A model generated the notes under the pieces. It saw only the letters and a list, made by a program, of their open reading frames with translations, had not been told where the DNA came from and did not search any database. A DNA stretch of 64,000 bases from Phenylobacterium sp. SCN 70-31 (GTDB taxonomy: Bacteria; Pseudomonadota; Alphaproteobacteria; Caulobacterales; Caulobacteraceae). Of this stretch, positions 41,807 through 52,144 are shown piece after piece. Location of the stretch: assembly GCF_001724605.1 (NCBI RefSeq), contig NZ_MEEX01000020.1:20104-84103 (forward strand), in the 5' to 3' direction. Each line of letters begins with the position of its first letter. Within the stretch, counting starts at the first letter, position 1. The position numbers and the translations under genes are program-made.

Positions 41807-43204
41807 TCATGCGCCCGCCGCCTCGTAGGCTTCCGACAGCCGCACGGGCGTCAGCGCCGCGCACCGGCCGTCGGGGCCGGGGAGGCGGGCGTCGGCGGGG
41901 TCCGGCGTCGCCGGCGCCGCCGGATCGACGTCCACCGGCGCCTCCTCGGTGGGCGGGAAGGCGGTGACGCCCAGGATCTTGGGCGCGCCGCGCGCCGCGT
42001 TCGCGGCCTCGACCTCGCGGGCGATCAGGCCGGCTTCCAGCGCCGCGATCAGGCCGCCCGCGGCCTCGATGGCCTGGAGTTTCGCCCACGCCGCCCGGGC
42101 GATCTGGTCGGTCAGGGCCTCGACATAGCCCGATCCGGCTGCGGGATCGGCCACGCGTCCGATCTCGCCTTCCTCCATCAGCACGAGCTGGGCGTTGCGG
42201 CTCTGGCGTCGTGCGAAGGCGGTCGGCAGGCCCAGCGCGTCGGTGAAGGCGCCCAGGATCACCGCGTCGGCGCCTCCGGCCGCGGCGGCGAAGCCGGCGG
42301 CGGTCAGGCGGATCATGTTGGTCCAGGGGTCCTTGGCCGTGAGCATCCGCCGCGACGAGCGGGCCTCGATCCGCGCGGTGGCGCCGGCCCCGCTGGCGGT
42401 CGCGATGCGTGCGAACACCTGCCGCGCGGCGCGCATCTTGGCGAGGCTCACGAAGTAGTCGGCGTCGGCGGCGAGGCCCAGGGTGATCCGGCCGAACGCC
42501 TCGCCCACGGGCAGGCCCGCACGGACCAGGGCCTTGGCGTAGGCGATGGCCGCCGAGCCCGCGAACGCCACCTCCAGCGCCTCGCCGCCGCCGGCCTCGT
42601 GCGCGATCCGGCCCGAGGCCAGGAAGAGCTGGGCGTGGGGATAGGTCTGGGCGAGGCGCACGCCCACGGTGGCGGCGCTGACCAGATGGCTCTCGATGGG
42701 GCCGGGGCTGGCGCCCGCCGCGGCGAAGGCGCTCAGCGGGTCCATATGCAGGTTCAGCTTCGCGCCGGGCGACGACTTGGCGACGGCGTGCAGCGCGTCG
42801 GCCGCCTTGGCGCCCAGGAACCCGGCGTCCAGGCCCACCGGCGCGAGCTCGACCACCACATCCTTCAGCGCGCGGCTCAGGGCCTCGGGGGTCGCGTGTC
42901 CGGACACGATCACCGAAGCGGCGCCGCCTTCGAGGTCGGCCAGCAGTTCGGCGTTCACGCGCGCCGGGTCCGGGTGGGCGGAAAGCGTCCGTAGGTCCCA
43001 GGGCCGCTCGGCGTCGTAGGGGCGGACGGGGAAGCCGGCGGGCGCGGGCGCGGCGGCGTACAGCGGCGCGATGGGGAGACCTTCGACGGTGGCCTTGGTC
43101 AGGCTCTCGAACGGCTTGTCGCCCAGCGTCTTGGCCACCAGGGCGCGCCAGGCGTCCTCGCCGGCAGGCGTGATTCCAGGGTCGAGACGGGCGATGTCGG
43201 CCAT
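41807..43204 (-). CDS. mutA: methylmalonyl-CoA mutase, small subunit
   Basis: A 465-residue protein related to the large subunit's barrel ([48 protein letters not shown] segments, [34 protein letters not shown]). It lacks the DxHxxG cobalamin site, as expected for the non-catalytic partner in heterodimeric mutases; its C-terminal vestige is short. The start at 43204 ([10 protein letters not shown]) was chosen because further upstream reading is only shadow sequence of the next gene. Confidence 0.9.
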   Translation of the reverse strand: MADIARLDPGITPAGEDAWRALVAKTLGDKPFESLTKATVEGLPIAPLYAAAPAPAGFPVRPYDAERPWDLRTLSAHPDPARVNAELLADLEGGAASVIVSGHATPEALSRALKDVVVELAPVGLDAGFLGAKAADALHAVAKSSPGAKLNLHMDPLSAFAAAGASPGPIESHLVSAATVGVRLAQTYPHAQLFLASGRIAHEAGGGEALEVAFAGSAAIAYAKALVRAGLPVGEAFGRITLGLAADADYFVSLAKMRAARQVFARIATASGAGATARIEARSSRRMLTAKDPWTNMIRLTAAGFAAAAGGADAVILGAFTDALGLPTAFARRQSRNAQLVLMEEGEIGRVADPAAGSGYVEALTDQIARAAWAKLQAIEAAGGLIAALEAGLIAREVEAANAARGAPKILGVTAFPPTEEAPVDVDPAAPATPDPADARLPGPDGRCAALTPVRLSEAYEAAGA

Positions 43205-43266
43205 GCGGCGAGATGCGCTTCCACGCCCGCGGGCGTCAAGTTCACGCAAGGGGAGAGTAGGGGCCG

Positions 43267-44286
43267 CTACAGCTCCTGGATCAGCCGCCAGAAGCGCTTG
43301 GTGGTCACATACTCGCGGTTGCCGATGGCGTCGGGCTCCGCCCCGTTCAGCACCGCGCCGATGTCGGCCGCCATCGCCGGGCTGCGGACATAGTAGCTGT
43401 GCCGCGCCAGCGGGTCGCCGCGCCCGCCCACGTGCCGGCAGTCCACCAGCACGATCTTCTTCGGGATCAGGTCGATCAGGCGCGGGCCGTCCGAGCCCAG
43501 GCGGTCGGGGTTGGACTTGGTCTTGTCGGAAACCAGCAGGGCCCGGTCGTCGGGGTTGAAATAGACCGTCACCTGCCGCCCCAGCCGTGGCAGCAGCCGC
43601 AGCTTGGTGTCGGTTTCGAAGGCGTCGTCGTCCTCGTCGGGCGCGGCCAGCATGATCTCGTGGAAGACGCGGGTGAGCGCCTTCGGATCCTTGGCCAGCG
43701 CCGCCTGGAGCCCCTGGCGCAGGACGTAGCAGCCCATGCTGTGCGCCAGCAGGTGCAGTCGCCGCTCGCAATAGGCCTGCTGGTTCAGCTCCTCCAGGTA
43801 GTCGCACAGTTTCAGATAGGTCCGGGCCAGCGCCGGCCCCGACGCGCGGGCGTCCTCCCGGTCGCTGTAGTACGACATCAGCGGCACCGCCTGGCCGTCC
43901 GACGGCCAGCTGAAGACCACGATGTTCACGGGGGCGCCGTTGACGCGGACGTCCTGCGCCAGCCGTGCGCCGGCCTCCAGCGCGCCGGTGAAGCTGACGT
44001 TGAAGCCGTGGATGAAGACGAGGGTGTCCGACTTCTCGCCGCTCATCAGCCGGCGCAGATCCTCCAGGAAGCGCTCGGACCCGCCCTTGATTCCCGTCGC
44101 CGTCTTGCGTTCGGCGTAGACGGTGACCCCGGTCAGCTTCGGCCCCCCGGCGCCGGCCTCGAAATCGGCATAGCCGAATCGCAGCGCGGCGACCCCGTCC
44201 GGATTGAACCGCGGCCCGAAGGCCTGGAGCTTGTTGCCGGCCTGGTAGTTCCTGTTCGTCGCGAAGAAGACCCTGACCTGCGCCAT
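43267..44286 (-). CDS. alpha/beta hydrolase (DUF900 type)
   Basis: A 339-residue protein of the DUF900 esterase-like group. It starts MAQVRVFFATNRN, a segment typical of the group, has the oxyanion strand LVFIHGFNVSF (89-99) and the nucleophile Ser183 in AHSMG. The histidine is probably in RHSYYVRSPAM. No signal peptide is seen, so it should be cytoplasmic. Substrate unknown. It lies upstream of mutA on the same strand across a 62-bp gap and is divergent from the nitronate monooxygenase gene. Confidence 0.85.
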   Translation of the reverse strand: MAQVRVFFATNRNYQAGNKLQAFGPRFNPDGVAALRFGYADFEAGAGGPKLTGVTVYAERKTATGIKGGSERFLEDLRRLMSGEKSDTLVFIHGFNVSFTGALEAGARLAQDVRVNGAPVNIVVFSWPSDGQAVPLMSYYSDREDARASGPALARTYLKLCDYLEELNQQAYCERRLHLLAHSMGCYVLRQGLQAALAKDPKALTRVFHEIMLAAPDEDDDAFETDTKLRLLPRLGRQVTVYFNPDDRALLVSDKTKSNPDRLGSDGPRLIDLIPKKIVLVDCRHVGGRGDPLARHSYYVRSPAMAADIGAVLNGAEPDAIGNREYVTTKRFWRLIQEL

Positions 44287-44472
44287 CACAGCCCCAAAGC
44301 ACATCCTTTGCGTGAAGAGAACAACTTGCGGGTGATTTCGCAACGGCTGGTGACGATATCGCCTTCCGTCGCGCCAGGGTGTCACGATCCGGCAAGACCG
44401 GCTTGACGCTCGCAATCGTCTGCGTACAACGTAAATAGAACACTCCTTCCCCCTTTTTCGAGGATGCGCTCC

Positions 44473-45477
44473 ATGGCTCTGCCGCCCGTTCTGCGTGATC
44501 GTCTCCGCCTGCCGGTGATCGGCTCGCCGCTGTTCATCATCTCGGTTCCGGACCTGGTGATCGCGCAGTGCAAGGCGGGAATCGTGGGGTCGTTTCCGGC
44601 GCTGAACGCGCGTCCGGCCTCGCTGCTGGACGAGTGGCTGCACCGGATCACCGAGGAACTGGCGGAATGGGACCGCGATCATCCCGACACGCCGTCGGCC
44701 CCCTATGCGGTCAACCACATCGTCCACAAGACGAACGACCGGCTGGAGCACGACCTGGAAGTCTCCTGCAAGTGGAAGGCGCCGGTGGTCATCACCTCGC
44801 TGGGCGCGCGCGAGGACGTGAACAAGGCGGTCCACGCCTCGGGCGGCGTGGTGCTGCACGACGTCATCAACTCCACCTTCGGCCGCAAGGCGGTGGAGAA
44901 GGGGGCCGATGGCCTGATCACCGTGGCGGCCGGGGCCGGCGGGCATGCCGGGGTGCTGTCGCCGTTCGCGCTGGTCCAGGAGATCCGCGAGTGGTTCGAT
45001 GGCCCGGTGGCGCTGTCGGGCTCGATCGCGAACGGACGTGCGATCCTGGGCGCCCAGGCCATGGGCGCCGACCTCGCCTACATCGGCTCGGCGTTCATCG
45101 CGACCCAGGAGGCCAACGCCGACCCGGGCTACAAGCAGATGATCGTGGACTCGTCCGGCGACGACATCGTCTACACGAACCTCTTCACGGGCGTTCACGG
45201 CAACTACCTGCGGCCCTCGATCGTGGCGGCGGGCCTGGATCCCGACGACCTGCCGCATTCCGATCCCTCGAAGATGAACTTCGGCTCGGGCGGCAACCAG
45301 AAGGCCAAGGCCTGGCGTGACATCTGGGGCTGTGGCCAGGGGATCGGAGCGCTGAAGGAAGCCCCGACGACGGCCGAATACGTCGCCCGTCTCGCCGCCG
45401 AATACGAGGAGGCCAAGGCCGAACTGGCGCTCAAGACTTCGTTCACCGCCGGTCGGGCGCTGCTCGCCGCCGAGTAG
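44473..45477 (+). CDS. nitronate monooxygenase (2-nitropropane dioxygenase family)
   Basis: A 334-residue FMN-dependent TIM-barrel enzyme. Visible are LRLPVIGSPLFIIS at the N-terminus, VLHDVINSTFGRKAVEKGADGLITVAAGAGGHAG (flavin phosphate region) and GSIANGRAILGAQAMGADLAYIGSAF. It oxidises alkyl nitronates such as propionate-3-nitronate, or acts as a related enoyl reductase. The ATG at 44473 is preferred over 44464 because of ribosome-site spacing. Single gene. Confidence 0.9.
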   Translation: MALPPVLRDRLRLPVIGSPLFIISVPDLVIAQCKAGIVGSFPALNARPASLLDEWLHRITEELAEWDRDHPDTPSAPYAVNHIVHKTNDRLEHDLEVSCKWKAPVVITSLGAREDVNKAVHASGGVVLHDVINSTFGRKAVEKGADGLITVAAGAGGHAGVLSPFALVQEIREWFDGPVALSGSIANGRAILGAQAMGADLAYIGSAFIATQEANADPGYKQMIVDSSGDDIVYTNLFTGVHGNYLRPSIVAAGLDPDDLPHSDPSKMNFGSGGNQKAKAWRDIWGCGQGIGALKEAPTTAEYVARLAAEYEEAKAELALKTSFTAGRALLAAE

Positions 45478-45503
45478 GGGTTTAGGAAAACTGCGTCGGC
45501 TTC

Positions 45504-45534
45504 CAGCTTATTCAGACTGATTCCATAGGAATAA
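45504..45534 (+). promoter_or_regulatory. 31-bp regulatory motif upstream of TonB receptor (copy A)
   Basis: CAGCTTA at the left end and GGAATAA at the right end flank a partly conserved centre (wTC, T, ATT and AT shared at fixed places). The copy at 48193-48223 has the same length and ends. Copy A also contains the perfect palindrome ATTCCATAGGAAT and the pair CTTATTC / GAATAAG. A LysR-type regulator such as CysB is a possible binder. Confidence 0.62.
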
Positions 45535-45544
45535 GAGGTCTAAA

Positions 45545-45571
45545 GGTCCCCCTCTGAAAACGAGGGGGATC
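45545..45571 (+). promoter_or_regulatory. 5' leader hairpin covering the ribosome site
   Basis: TCCCCCT at 45547-45553 pairs perfectly with AGGGGGA at 45563-45569, extended by one wobble and one further pair, with a 9-base loop. The paired strand is the ribosome-binding site 6 bp upstream of the TonB receptor ATG, so the hairpin should limit translation. Confidence 0.55.
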
Positions 45572-45575
45572 CCGC

Positions 45576-48080
45576 ATGACTTCGCTTGCGCTTCGACGCG
45601 CCCGTCCGGCCGCCGTCCTTTCGGCTTTGCTGTGCAGCGCCGCGCCGGCCGCCCTGGCCCAGACGACTGCCCTGGCCCAGACGACGGCCCTGACCCAGAC
45701 GGCGGCGCCCGCCGCGGAGAACCACGCCGCCGTGGTCGCCGCGGTGGCCGAGGCCGCGGACTCCACGACGGTCGGGGAGATCACGGTCACGGCGCGCCGT
45801 CGCGAGGAGACCGTGCAGGACGTCCCGCTGGCGGTGTCGGTGGTGGCCGGCGACAAGGTCGATGCGACGGGCGCCTTCAACGTCGGCCGCCTCCAGCAGC
45901 TCGCCCCGACGCTCCAGTACTATTCGTCCAACCCGCGCAACACGGCGGTGAACATCCGCGGCCTGGGCGTGCCGTTCGGCCTGACCAGCGACGGCTTCGA
46001 GCAGGGCGTCGGCTTCTATGTGGACGACGTCTATTACGCCCGCGTGGCCAGTGCGACGCTGGACTTCCTCGACGTCTCGCGGATCGAGGTGCTTCGGGGA
46101 CCGCAAGGCACGCTCTACGGCAAGAACACCACGGCCGGCGCCGTCAACATCACCACCAACCAGCCGACCTTCGACTTCGAGGCCAAGGCCGAAGTGTCGT
46201 TCGGCAACCTCGACTTCAAGCAGGCCAAGGCGGCCGTCTCCGGTCCTCTGAGCGACACCCTCGCGGCGCGGTTCGCCGTCTCCACCACCACGCGGCGGGG
46301 TACGATCTACAACATCACCAGTCGCCAGTGGGCCAACGGCCAGGACAACCTGGGCCTCCGAGGCCAGGTCCTCTATCGGCCCAACGACGACCTCGCGATC
46401 ACGCTGGCGGCCGACTACAACAAGCAGGACGCCGAGTGCTGCGCCCAGATCTTCGTCCGCACCGGCGCCACCCAGCGCCCGCTGAACCGGCAGTACGCCG
46501 CCCTGGCCGCCGCCCAGGGCTACACCGTCGTCAGCACCAACCCGTTCGACCGGCTGACCGATGTGGACGCCAACCTGAACGCCGGCAACGAGATCGGCGG
46601 CGCCTCGGTGCGGGTGGTGTGGAACCTCGGTCCGGGAACCCTGACGTCGGTCACCGCCTGGCGCTACTGGGACTGGAAGCCGGAGAACGACCGCGACTTC
46701 CTCGGACTGCCGATCGTCACGAAGTCGCAGAACCCGTCCCAGCAGGATCAGTATTCCCAGGAGTTGCGCTACAACTACGGCAGCGAGCGCCTGGACGTCG
46801 TCGTCGGGGCGTTCGCCTTCAAGCAGCGGATCGACACCCAGGGAACCGAACAGCACGGGCCCGCATCCAGCCGCTGGAACATCAATCCGACCAGCGCGCT
46901 GGCCAACGATCCCACCGTCCTCGACGGCCTGGTGGCGCGCAACACCCAGTTCCTGAAGAACACCAGCTTCGCGCTGTTCGGACAGGCGAGCTGGAAGGTC
47001 AACGACCGCTTCACCATCCAGCCGGGGGTGCGGCTCAACTACGACAAGAAGGAGGGCTACTACGAACGTCTCGTCTTCGACGGCCAGGGCCTTCCGGTGC
47101 TGTTCAGTCAGACCGATGCGCGCAAGGTCGCGCAGCGCGGGGTCTTCGCGCCGCAGGTGAGCGCCCCCGAATTCAGCGACTGGAACTTCAGCTACGACCT
47201 GACGGCCAGCTATGCGTTCGCGCGAGAGATCCGGGGCTATGCGACCTACGCCAAGACCTTCAAGACCGGCGGCATCAACCAGAACGGTCTGCCCACCGAT
47301 ACTGCGGGCAATCCCATCCTGGCGGCCGGCTCGATCAAGCCCGAGGACGTCGACCACTTCGAGGCCGGGCTGAAGACCCAGTTCTGGGACCGGCGCGCCA
47401 CCCTCAACCTCGCGGCCTACCGCACCGACATCAAGGACTACCAGGCGACGGTGACCAACGGTCAGCTCGGCGTGCTGCGCGGCTATCTGGCCAACGCCGG
47501 CAAGGTTCGCAGCCAGGGCTTCGAGTTCGACTTCTCGGTCCAGCCCAGCGAGCGGTTCACGGCCTATGTGAACGGCGCCTACGTCGACGCCACCTACCGC
47601 AAGTTCGTCGATGCGCCGTGCCCGCCGGAGCTTTCGGGCGGAACGACGGTGGCCGCGGGCCAGACGCCGAGCGCGCCCGGCACGCCCGGAGGCCTCAGCC
47701 CCGCCAACTGCGACATCTCGGGACAACGCCTGCCGGGCGTGTCCAAGTGGAGCTTCTCGTTCGGCGCGGAAGCCAACTTCCCGAGCACATTCCTCGGGCG
47801 GGAAGGGGAGGTCTACCTGGGCTACGACGGCAGCTACCGGTCGAACTTCTCGTCCAACGCCTCGCCGTCGATCTACACCTGGGTGGATGGCTATTCGCTC
47901 TCCAGCTTCCGGGTCGGTTTCCGCACGCCGGAGGGGATCAACGTCTTCGGCTGGGTGCGCAACGCCTTCGACGAGAAGTACTTCGAGCAGCTCGCCGTAG
48001 GGCCCAGCAACACGGGCCTGATCGCCGGCCAGCCGGGCGACCCGAGGACTTACGGCCTTACTCTGAAGGCCGCGTTCTGA
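45576..48080 (+). CDS. TonB-dependent outer-membrane receptor
   Basis: An 834-residue receptor. The signal peptide region ends in a triplicated ALAQ-like stretch; the TonB box region is GEITVTARRREET; the plug domain runs through VPLAVSVVAGDKV to LRGPQGTLYGKNTTAGAVNI; the barrel ends TYGLTLKAAF. It resembles the large sphingomonad/caulobacter receptor family with varied ligands. A shared motif with the sulfate transporter unit downstream suggests uptake of a sulfur compound (inference). No siderophore genes are nearby. Confidence 0.92.
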   Translation: MTSLALRRARPAAVLSALLCSAAPAALAQTTALAQTTALTQTAAPAAENHAAVVAAVAEAADSTTVGEITVTARRREETVQDVPLAVSVVAGDKVDATGAFNVGRLQQLAPTLQYYSSNPRNTAVNIRGLGVPFGLTSDGFEQGVGFYVDDVYYARVASATLDFLDVSRIEVLRGPQGTLYGKNTTAGAVNITTNQPTFDFEAKAEVSFGNLDFKQAKAAVSGPLSDTLAARFAVSTTTRRGTIYNITSRQWANGQDNLGLRGQVLYRPNDDLAITLAADYNKQDAECCAQIFVRTGATQRPLNRQYAALAAAQGYTVVSTNPFDRLTDVDANLNAGNEIGGASVRVVWNLGPGTLTSVTAWRYWDWKPENDRDFLGLPIVTKSQNPSQQDQYSQELRYNYGSERLDVVVGAFAFKQRIDTQGTEQHGPASSRWNINPTSALANDPTVLDGLVARNTQFLKNTSFALFGQASWKVNDRFTIQPGVRLNYDKKEGYYERLVFDGQGLPVLFSQTDARKVAQRGVFAPQVSAPEFSDWNFSYDLTASYAFAREIRGYATYAKTFKTGGINQNGLPTDTAGNPILAAGSIKPEDVDHFEAGLKTQFWDRRATLNLAAYRTDIKDYQATVTNGQLGVLRGYLANAGKVRSQGFEFDFSVQPSERFTAYVNGAYVDATYRKFVDAPCPPELSGGTTVAAGQTPSAPGTPGGLSPANCDISGQRLPGVSKWSFSFGAEANFPSTFLGREGEVYLGYDGSYRSNFSSNASPSIYTWVDGYSLSSFRVGFRTPEGINVFGWVRNAFDEKYFEQLAVGPSNTGLIAGQPGDPRTYGLTLKAAF
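45651..45704 (+). repeat. 18-bp triplication in signal-peptide coding region
   Basis: Three tandem copies of GCCCTGGCCCAGACGACT with few changes encode ALAQTT-ALAQTT-ALTQTA. The first two contain a usable signal-peptidase site (A-L-A-Q), so cleavage could occur at more than one place. Confidence 0.8.
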
Positions 48081-48192
48081 GGCGGGTGTCGGACGTGGAA
48101 GGCGCCTGTGCCCCGTGCGGGCGTCTTCCTCGTCGTCACCTCCCGGAAGCGGGCCCGCGGGGATGCGGAGCCAGAAAATCTGCGCGCGCTTG

Positions 48193-48223
48193 CAGCTTAA
48201 TCCCTGTTATTTTATCGGAATAA
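48193..48223 (+). promoter_or_regulatory. 31-bp regulatory motif upstream of sulfate ABC operon (copy B)
   Basis: Same ends (CAGCTTA and GGAATAA) and same length as copy A at 45504. It lies 106 bp upstream of the chosen start of the substrate-binding protein gene. The in-frame ATG at 48225 touches this motif and so is unlikely to be the real start. Confidence 0.62.
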
Positions 48224-48329
48224 TATGATCTATCACTCCCGCGCGGATCGGGGGCGCGCCCGCCGCGTTGCCTGTCTGGGCCGCGCGGCCTGTCTGGTAT
48301 GTTCTCCGGAACCTGCGGGAGCCGTCGTC

Positions 48330-49358
48330 ATGTCGATCGATCCACCCCGGAGTCGCCGCTGGCTCATGACCGGCGCTCTGGCCGCCGGGGCGGCCGCGCC
48401 CGTTCCCGCTCTCGCACAGCGGGGCAGGGCGGTGTCGCTGCTGAACGTCAGCTACGACCCCACGCGCGAACTCTACAAGGACGTCAACTCCGCTTACGTC
48501 GACTATTGGAAGCGGCGCACGGGCCAGACGCTGACGATCAATCAGAGTCATGGGGGCTCGGGTCGGCAGGCGCGGGCGGTGATCGACGGGCTGGCGGCGG
48601 ACGTCGTCACCCTGGCCCTGGCCTACGACATCGACGAGATCGCCGCGCGCGCGAAGCTGCTGCCCGGGAATTGGCAGTCGCGCCTGCCCGACAACTCGGC
48701 GCCCTACACCTCGACGATCGTATTCCTGGTGCGGAAGGGCAATCCGAAGGGCGTCCGGGACTGGGCCGATCTGGTCCGCCCCGGCGTACAGGTGATCACG
48801 CCCAATCCGAAGACCTCGGGCGGCGCGCGCTGGAACTACCTGGCCGCCTACGCCTGGGCGTTGCGCCAGAAAGGCGGGATGCCGCAGTCCGCCGAGGCCT
48901 ACCTCACCCGCCTGTTCCGCAATGTGCCCGTCCTGGACACCGGCGCGCGCGGATCCACCACCACCTTCGCCGAGCGCGGCATCGGGGACGTCCTGCTGGC
49001 GTGGGAGAACGAGGCCTACCTTGCCCTCGACGAGTTCGGGGCGAAGTTCGACATCGTCTACCCCAGCCTGTCCATCCTGGCCGAACCGGCGGTGGCGCTG
49101 GTCGACCGCAACGTCGATCGGAACGGCACGCGCGTGCAGGCGCGGGGGTATCTGAACTTCCTCTACAGCCCCCTGGCGCAGAACCTCATCGGCAAGCACC
49201 ATTTCCGGCCGCGCAACGCCCAGGCGCTGGCGAAGTACCGGACGAAGTTCCGCGACCTGCCGCTCGTCACCATCGATGGACAGTTCGGCGGCTGGAAGAA
49301 GGCCCAGGCAGAGCATTTCAGCGACGGCGGCGTGTTCGACCGCATCTACAGGCGCTGA
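48330..49358 (+). CDS. cysP: sulfate/thiosulfate ABC transporter, substrate-binding protein
   Basis: A 342-residue periplasmic protein that captures sulfate or thiosulfate. The start at 48330 gives a twin-arginine-type signal ([25 protein letters not shown]). The mature part has [13 protein letters not shown], the anion-site segment [25 protein letters not shown] and [21 protein letters not shown], all typical of Sbp/CysP. It is the first gene of a four-gene operon and lies 6 bp before the permease gene. Whether it is of the Sbp or CysP type cannot be decided by eye. Confidence 0.92.
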   Translation: MSIDPPRSRRWLMTGALAAGAAAPVPALAQRGRAVSLLNVSYDPTRELYKDVNSAYVDYWKRRTGQTLTINQSHGGSGRQARAVIDGLAADVVTLALAYDIDEIAARAKLLPGNWQSRLPDNSAPYTSTIVFLVRKGNPKGVRDWADLVRPGVQVITPNPKTSGGARWNYLAAYAWALRQKGGMPQSAEAYLTRLFRNVPVLDTGARGSTTTFAERGIGDVLLAWENEAYLALDEFGAKFDIVYPSLSILAEPAVALVDRNVDRNGTRVQARGYLNFLYSPLAQNLIGKHHFRPRNAQALAKYRTKFRDLPLVTIDGQFGGWKKAQAEHFSDGGVFDRIYRR

Positions 49359-49364
49359 CGGCCC

Positions 49365-50234
49365 ATGACCGCCGCCGCCCTGCCGAGCGCGCCGCCCCGG
49401 TCGCGCCGCCGATGGAAGCAGCCCAGCATCCTGCCGGGCTTCCCGCTCGCCATGGGCTGGACGCTCACCTGGCTGGGCCTGATCGTCGTGCTCCCGCTCA
49501 CCGCCCTCATCCTGAGGCCGTGGGAGCTCGGCGTTGGCGGCGTCTGGGCCACCCTGACCGAGCCCCGGGTCCTGGCCGCGCTGCGACTCAGCTTCGGCGC
49601 CGCGGCCCTGGCCGCCCTGACGAACCTGCCCCTCGGCCTGCTCGTCGCCTGGACGCTGACCCGCTACGAGTTTCCCGGACGACGCATCGTCGACGCCATC
49701 GTCGATCTGCCCTTCGCCCTGCCGACGGCCGTCGCCGGTATCGCGCTCACGGCGCTCTATGCGCCGACCGGTCCCCTGGGCGCGCCCCTGGCCGCCGCCG
49801 GGATCCAGGTCGCCTACACGCCGGTCGGGATCTATCTGGCGCTGATGTTCATCGGCCTCCCGTTCGTGGTGCGGACGGTGCAGCCCGTCCTCCAGGACCT
49901 GGACCGCGAGGTCGAGGAGGCGGCCCAGACGTTGGGCGCCACGCACCTCCAGCGGTTCGCCCTCGTGATCCTGCCGGCCGTGCTGCCGGCGCTGATCTCG
50001 GGCTTCAGCCTGGCCTTCGCCCGGGCGGTCGGCGAGTACGGCAGCGTGATCTTCATCGCCGGCAACATGCCCCTGAAGTCCGAGATCGCCCCGCTGCTGA
50101 TCGTCATCAAGCTGGAGCAGTACGACTACGCCGGCGCCGCGGCCGTGGGTCTGGCCATGCTGGTCATCTCGTTCGGGGCGCTCCTGGCCGTGAACGGCCT
50201 CCAGCTTCTCCTGGCCCGGCGGGGCCGCGCATGA
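49365..50234 (+). CDS. cysT: sulfate ABC transporter permease CysT
   Basis: A 289-residue inner-membrane permease (also called CysU) with about six hydrophobic segments. The ABC-binding loop is [27 protein letters not shown], and [19 protein letters not shown] is a sulfate-permease hallmark. It pairs with CysW to form the channel for CysA. Its stop overlaps the cysW start as ATGA. Confidence 0.94.
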   Translation: MTAAALPSAPPRSRRRWKQPSILPGFPLAMGWTLTWLGLIVVLPLTALILRPWELGVGGVWATLTEPRVLAALRLSFGAAALAALTNLPLGLLVAWTLTRYEFPGRRIVDAIVDLPFALPTAVAGIALTALYAPTGPLGAPLAAAGIQVAYTPVGIYLALMFIGLPFVVRTVQPVLQDLDREVEEAAQTLGATHLQRFALVILPAVLPALISGFSLAFARAVGEYGSVIFIAGNMPLKSEIAPLLIVIKLEQYDYAGAAAVGLAMLVISFGALLAVNGLQLLLARRGRA

Positions 50235-51067
50235 ACCCCGCCGTCCGCCTGCCGGGCTTCGCGCCCCTGATGCTGCTGGGCGCGCTGGCCGTGCTCGGAC
50301 TTCTGATCGTGCTGCCGCTGGGGGTGGTGTTCCAGCAGGCGCTCAGCCAGGGCCTGGGACGCTATCTCGAGCCTCTGACGCATCCCGATTCCCTGGCCGC
50401 GATCCGCCTGACCCTGCTGGTCGCCGCGATCTCGGTGCCGCTGAACGCGGTGTTCGGCGTGGCCGCCGCGTGGGCCATCGCGCGGTTCGAGTTCCGGGGA
50501 AAGAGCCTGCTTGTCACCTTCATCGACCTGCCGTTCTCGATGTCGCCGGTGGTTTCGGGCCTCGTCTGGGTGCTGCTGTTCGGCGCCCAGGGTTGGTTCG
50601 GCCCCTGGCTCATGGAGCACAACGTCAAGATCATCTTCGCCACCTCGGGCCTGGTGCTGGCTACGGTGCTGGTGACGCTGCCCTTCGTGGCCCGCGAACT
50701 GATCCCGCTGATGCAGGACCAGGGCGCCGACGAGGAGGCCGCCGCGCTGACCCTCGGCGCCGGGGGCTGGACGACCTTCCGGCGGGTCACCCTGCCCAAT
50801 ATCCGCTGGGCGCTGCTCTACGGCGTCCTGCTCTGCAACGCCCGCGCGATGGGCGAGTTCGGCGCGGTCTCGGTCGTCTCCGGCAGCATCCGGGGCCAGA
50901 CGACCACTTTGCCGCTGCACGTCGAGGTGCTCTACAATGACTACGAATTCGTCGGCGCTTTCGCGGCGGCCTCTGTCCTGGCCGGCCTCGGCCTCGTCAC
51001 CCTCGTCCTCAAATCCTTCCTCGAATGGCGTCATTCCGGTGAACTTTCGGCCAGCCGACGACACTAG
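50231..51067 (+). CDS. cysW: sulfate ABC transporter permease CysW
   Basis: A 278-residue permease, the CysT partner. It shows the EAA loop [32 protein letters not shown] and the CysW-typical [24 protein letters not shown] at 50231; reading further upstream in this frame is only a shadow of cysT. It overlaps cysA by 29 bp. Confidence 0.93.
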   Translation: MNPAVRLPGFAPLMLLGALAVLGLLIVLPLGVVFQQALSQGLGRYLEPLTHPDSLAAIRLTLLVAAISVPLNAVFGVAAAWAIARFEFRGKSLLVTFIDLPFSMSPVVSGLVWVLLFGAQGWFGPWLMEHNVKIIFATSGLVLATVLVTLPFVARELIPLMQDQGADEEAAALTLGAGGWTTFRRVTLPNIRWALLYGVLLCNARAMGEFGAVSVVSGSIRGQTTTLPLHVEVLYNDYEFVGAFAAASVLAGLGLVTLVLKSFLEWRHSGELSASRRH

Positions 51068-52112
51068 CGCCGCCACGGCCCTCGAGATCAAAGGCGTCTC
51101 CAAGGCGTTCGGGCGGTTCCCGGCGCTGAAGAGCGTGTCTCTTCAGGCGCGCGAACGCGAATTCCTGGCGCTCCTCGGCCCCTCGGGTTCGGGCAAGACC
51201 ACCCTGCTGCGGGTGCTGGCCGGTCTGGAGACGCCGGATTCCGGCGAGGTGCGGTTCGGCGGCGAGGACTTCCTGGCGCTGCCCGTGCGCCGCCGCCGCG
51301 TGGGCATGGTGTTCCAGCACTACGCCCTGTTCCGCCACATGACCGTGGCCCAGAACATCGCCTTCGGCCTCACGGTGCGAAAGGCCGCCGAGCGTCCGTC
51401 GAAGTCCGAGATCGCCGACCGGGTGAACAACCTGCTCCAGCTCGTCCAGCTCGAAGGCCTGGACAAGCGCTATCCCTCCCAGCTCTCGGGCGGTCAGCGT
51501 CAGCGCGTGGCGCTGGCCCGGGCGCTGGCCATCGAGCCCAGGATGCTGCTGCTGGACGAGCCGTTCGGCGCCCTCGACGCCCAGGTCCGCCGCGAGCTGC
51601 GTCGATGGCTGCGCGAACTGCACGACCGCGCCGGCGTCACCACCGTCTTCGTCACCCACGACCAGGAGGAGGCGCTCGACCTCGCCGACCGGGTGGCGAT
51701 CCTGAAGGACGGGGAGCTGGTCCAGCTCGGCACGCCGAACGAGGTCTACGAGAACCCGGCAGATCCCTTCGTCTTCGACTTCCTGGGCCAGACCTGCCGC
51801 ATGCCGGGCGTGGTGGCGCAAGGGCGGCTCCAGGTAGCCGACTGGGTGTCCGAGGCGCCGGCCGGCGCGCCGCAGGGCGCGGTCGAAGTGTTCTTCCGGC
51901 CCGACGAGGTGTCGTTCGGCGCGCCCGATGCGCCGGGCCTGCTGGCCCAGGTGAAGGGCGTGGCGCAGCGCGGCCCCGACGTGCGCATAGACTGTCGGGT
52001 CGGCGAGGCCGACGTGGAGTTCCAGGCCCACGGCCCGACCTTGCCGCAGGGCGTCGGCGCCGGCCGCTCGGTCCGCGTCCTGCCGCTGAGGCCGCAGGTC
52101 TACGCGGCCTAG
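51039..52112 (+). CDS. cysA: sulfate ABC transporter ATP-binding protein CysA
   Basis: A 357-residue ATPase. Walker A is GPSGSGKTT, the signature [16 protein letters not shown], Walker [12 protein letters not shown], then the switch His in [16 protein letters not shown]. The C-terminal TOBE-like domain follows (about 240-357). The start is uncertain: I chose GTG at 51039 ([12 protein letters not shown]), which leaves a short leader before [12 protein letters not shown]. Any start overlaps cysW. Confidence 0.92.
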   Translation: MNFRPADDTSAATALEIKGVSKAFGRFPALKSVSLQAREREFLALLGPSGSGKTTLLRVLAGLETPDSGEVRFGGEDFLALPVRRRRVGMVFQHYALFRHMTVAQNIAFGLTVRKAAERPSKSEIADRVNNLLQLVQLEGLDKRYPSQLSGGQRQRVALARALAIEPRMLLLDEPFGALDAQVRRELRRWLRELHDRAGVTTVFVTHDQEEALDLADRVAILKDGELVQLGTPNEVYENPADPFVFDFLGQTCRMPGVVAQGRLQVADWVSEAPAGAPQGAVEVFFRPDEVSFGAPDAPGLLAQVKGVAQRGPDVRIDCRVGEADVEFQAHGPTLPQGVGAGRSVRVLPLRPQVYAA

Positions 52113-52144
52113 CTAGACCCGAGCGCGCCGCAGGCGCGGGATTC

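Noticed and set aside
41807..43204. Truncated or broken methylmalonyl-CoA mutase
   Set aside because: Absence of the cobalamin site is normal for the small subunit of heterodimeric mutases; length and frame are intact.
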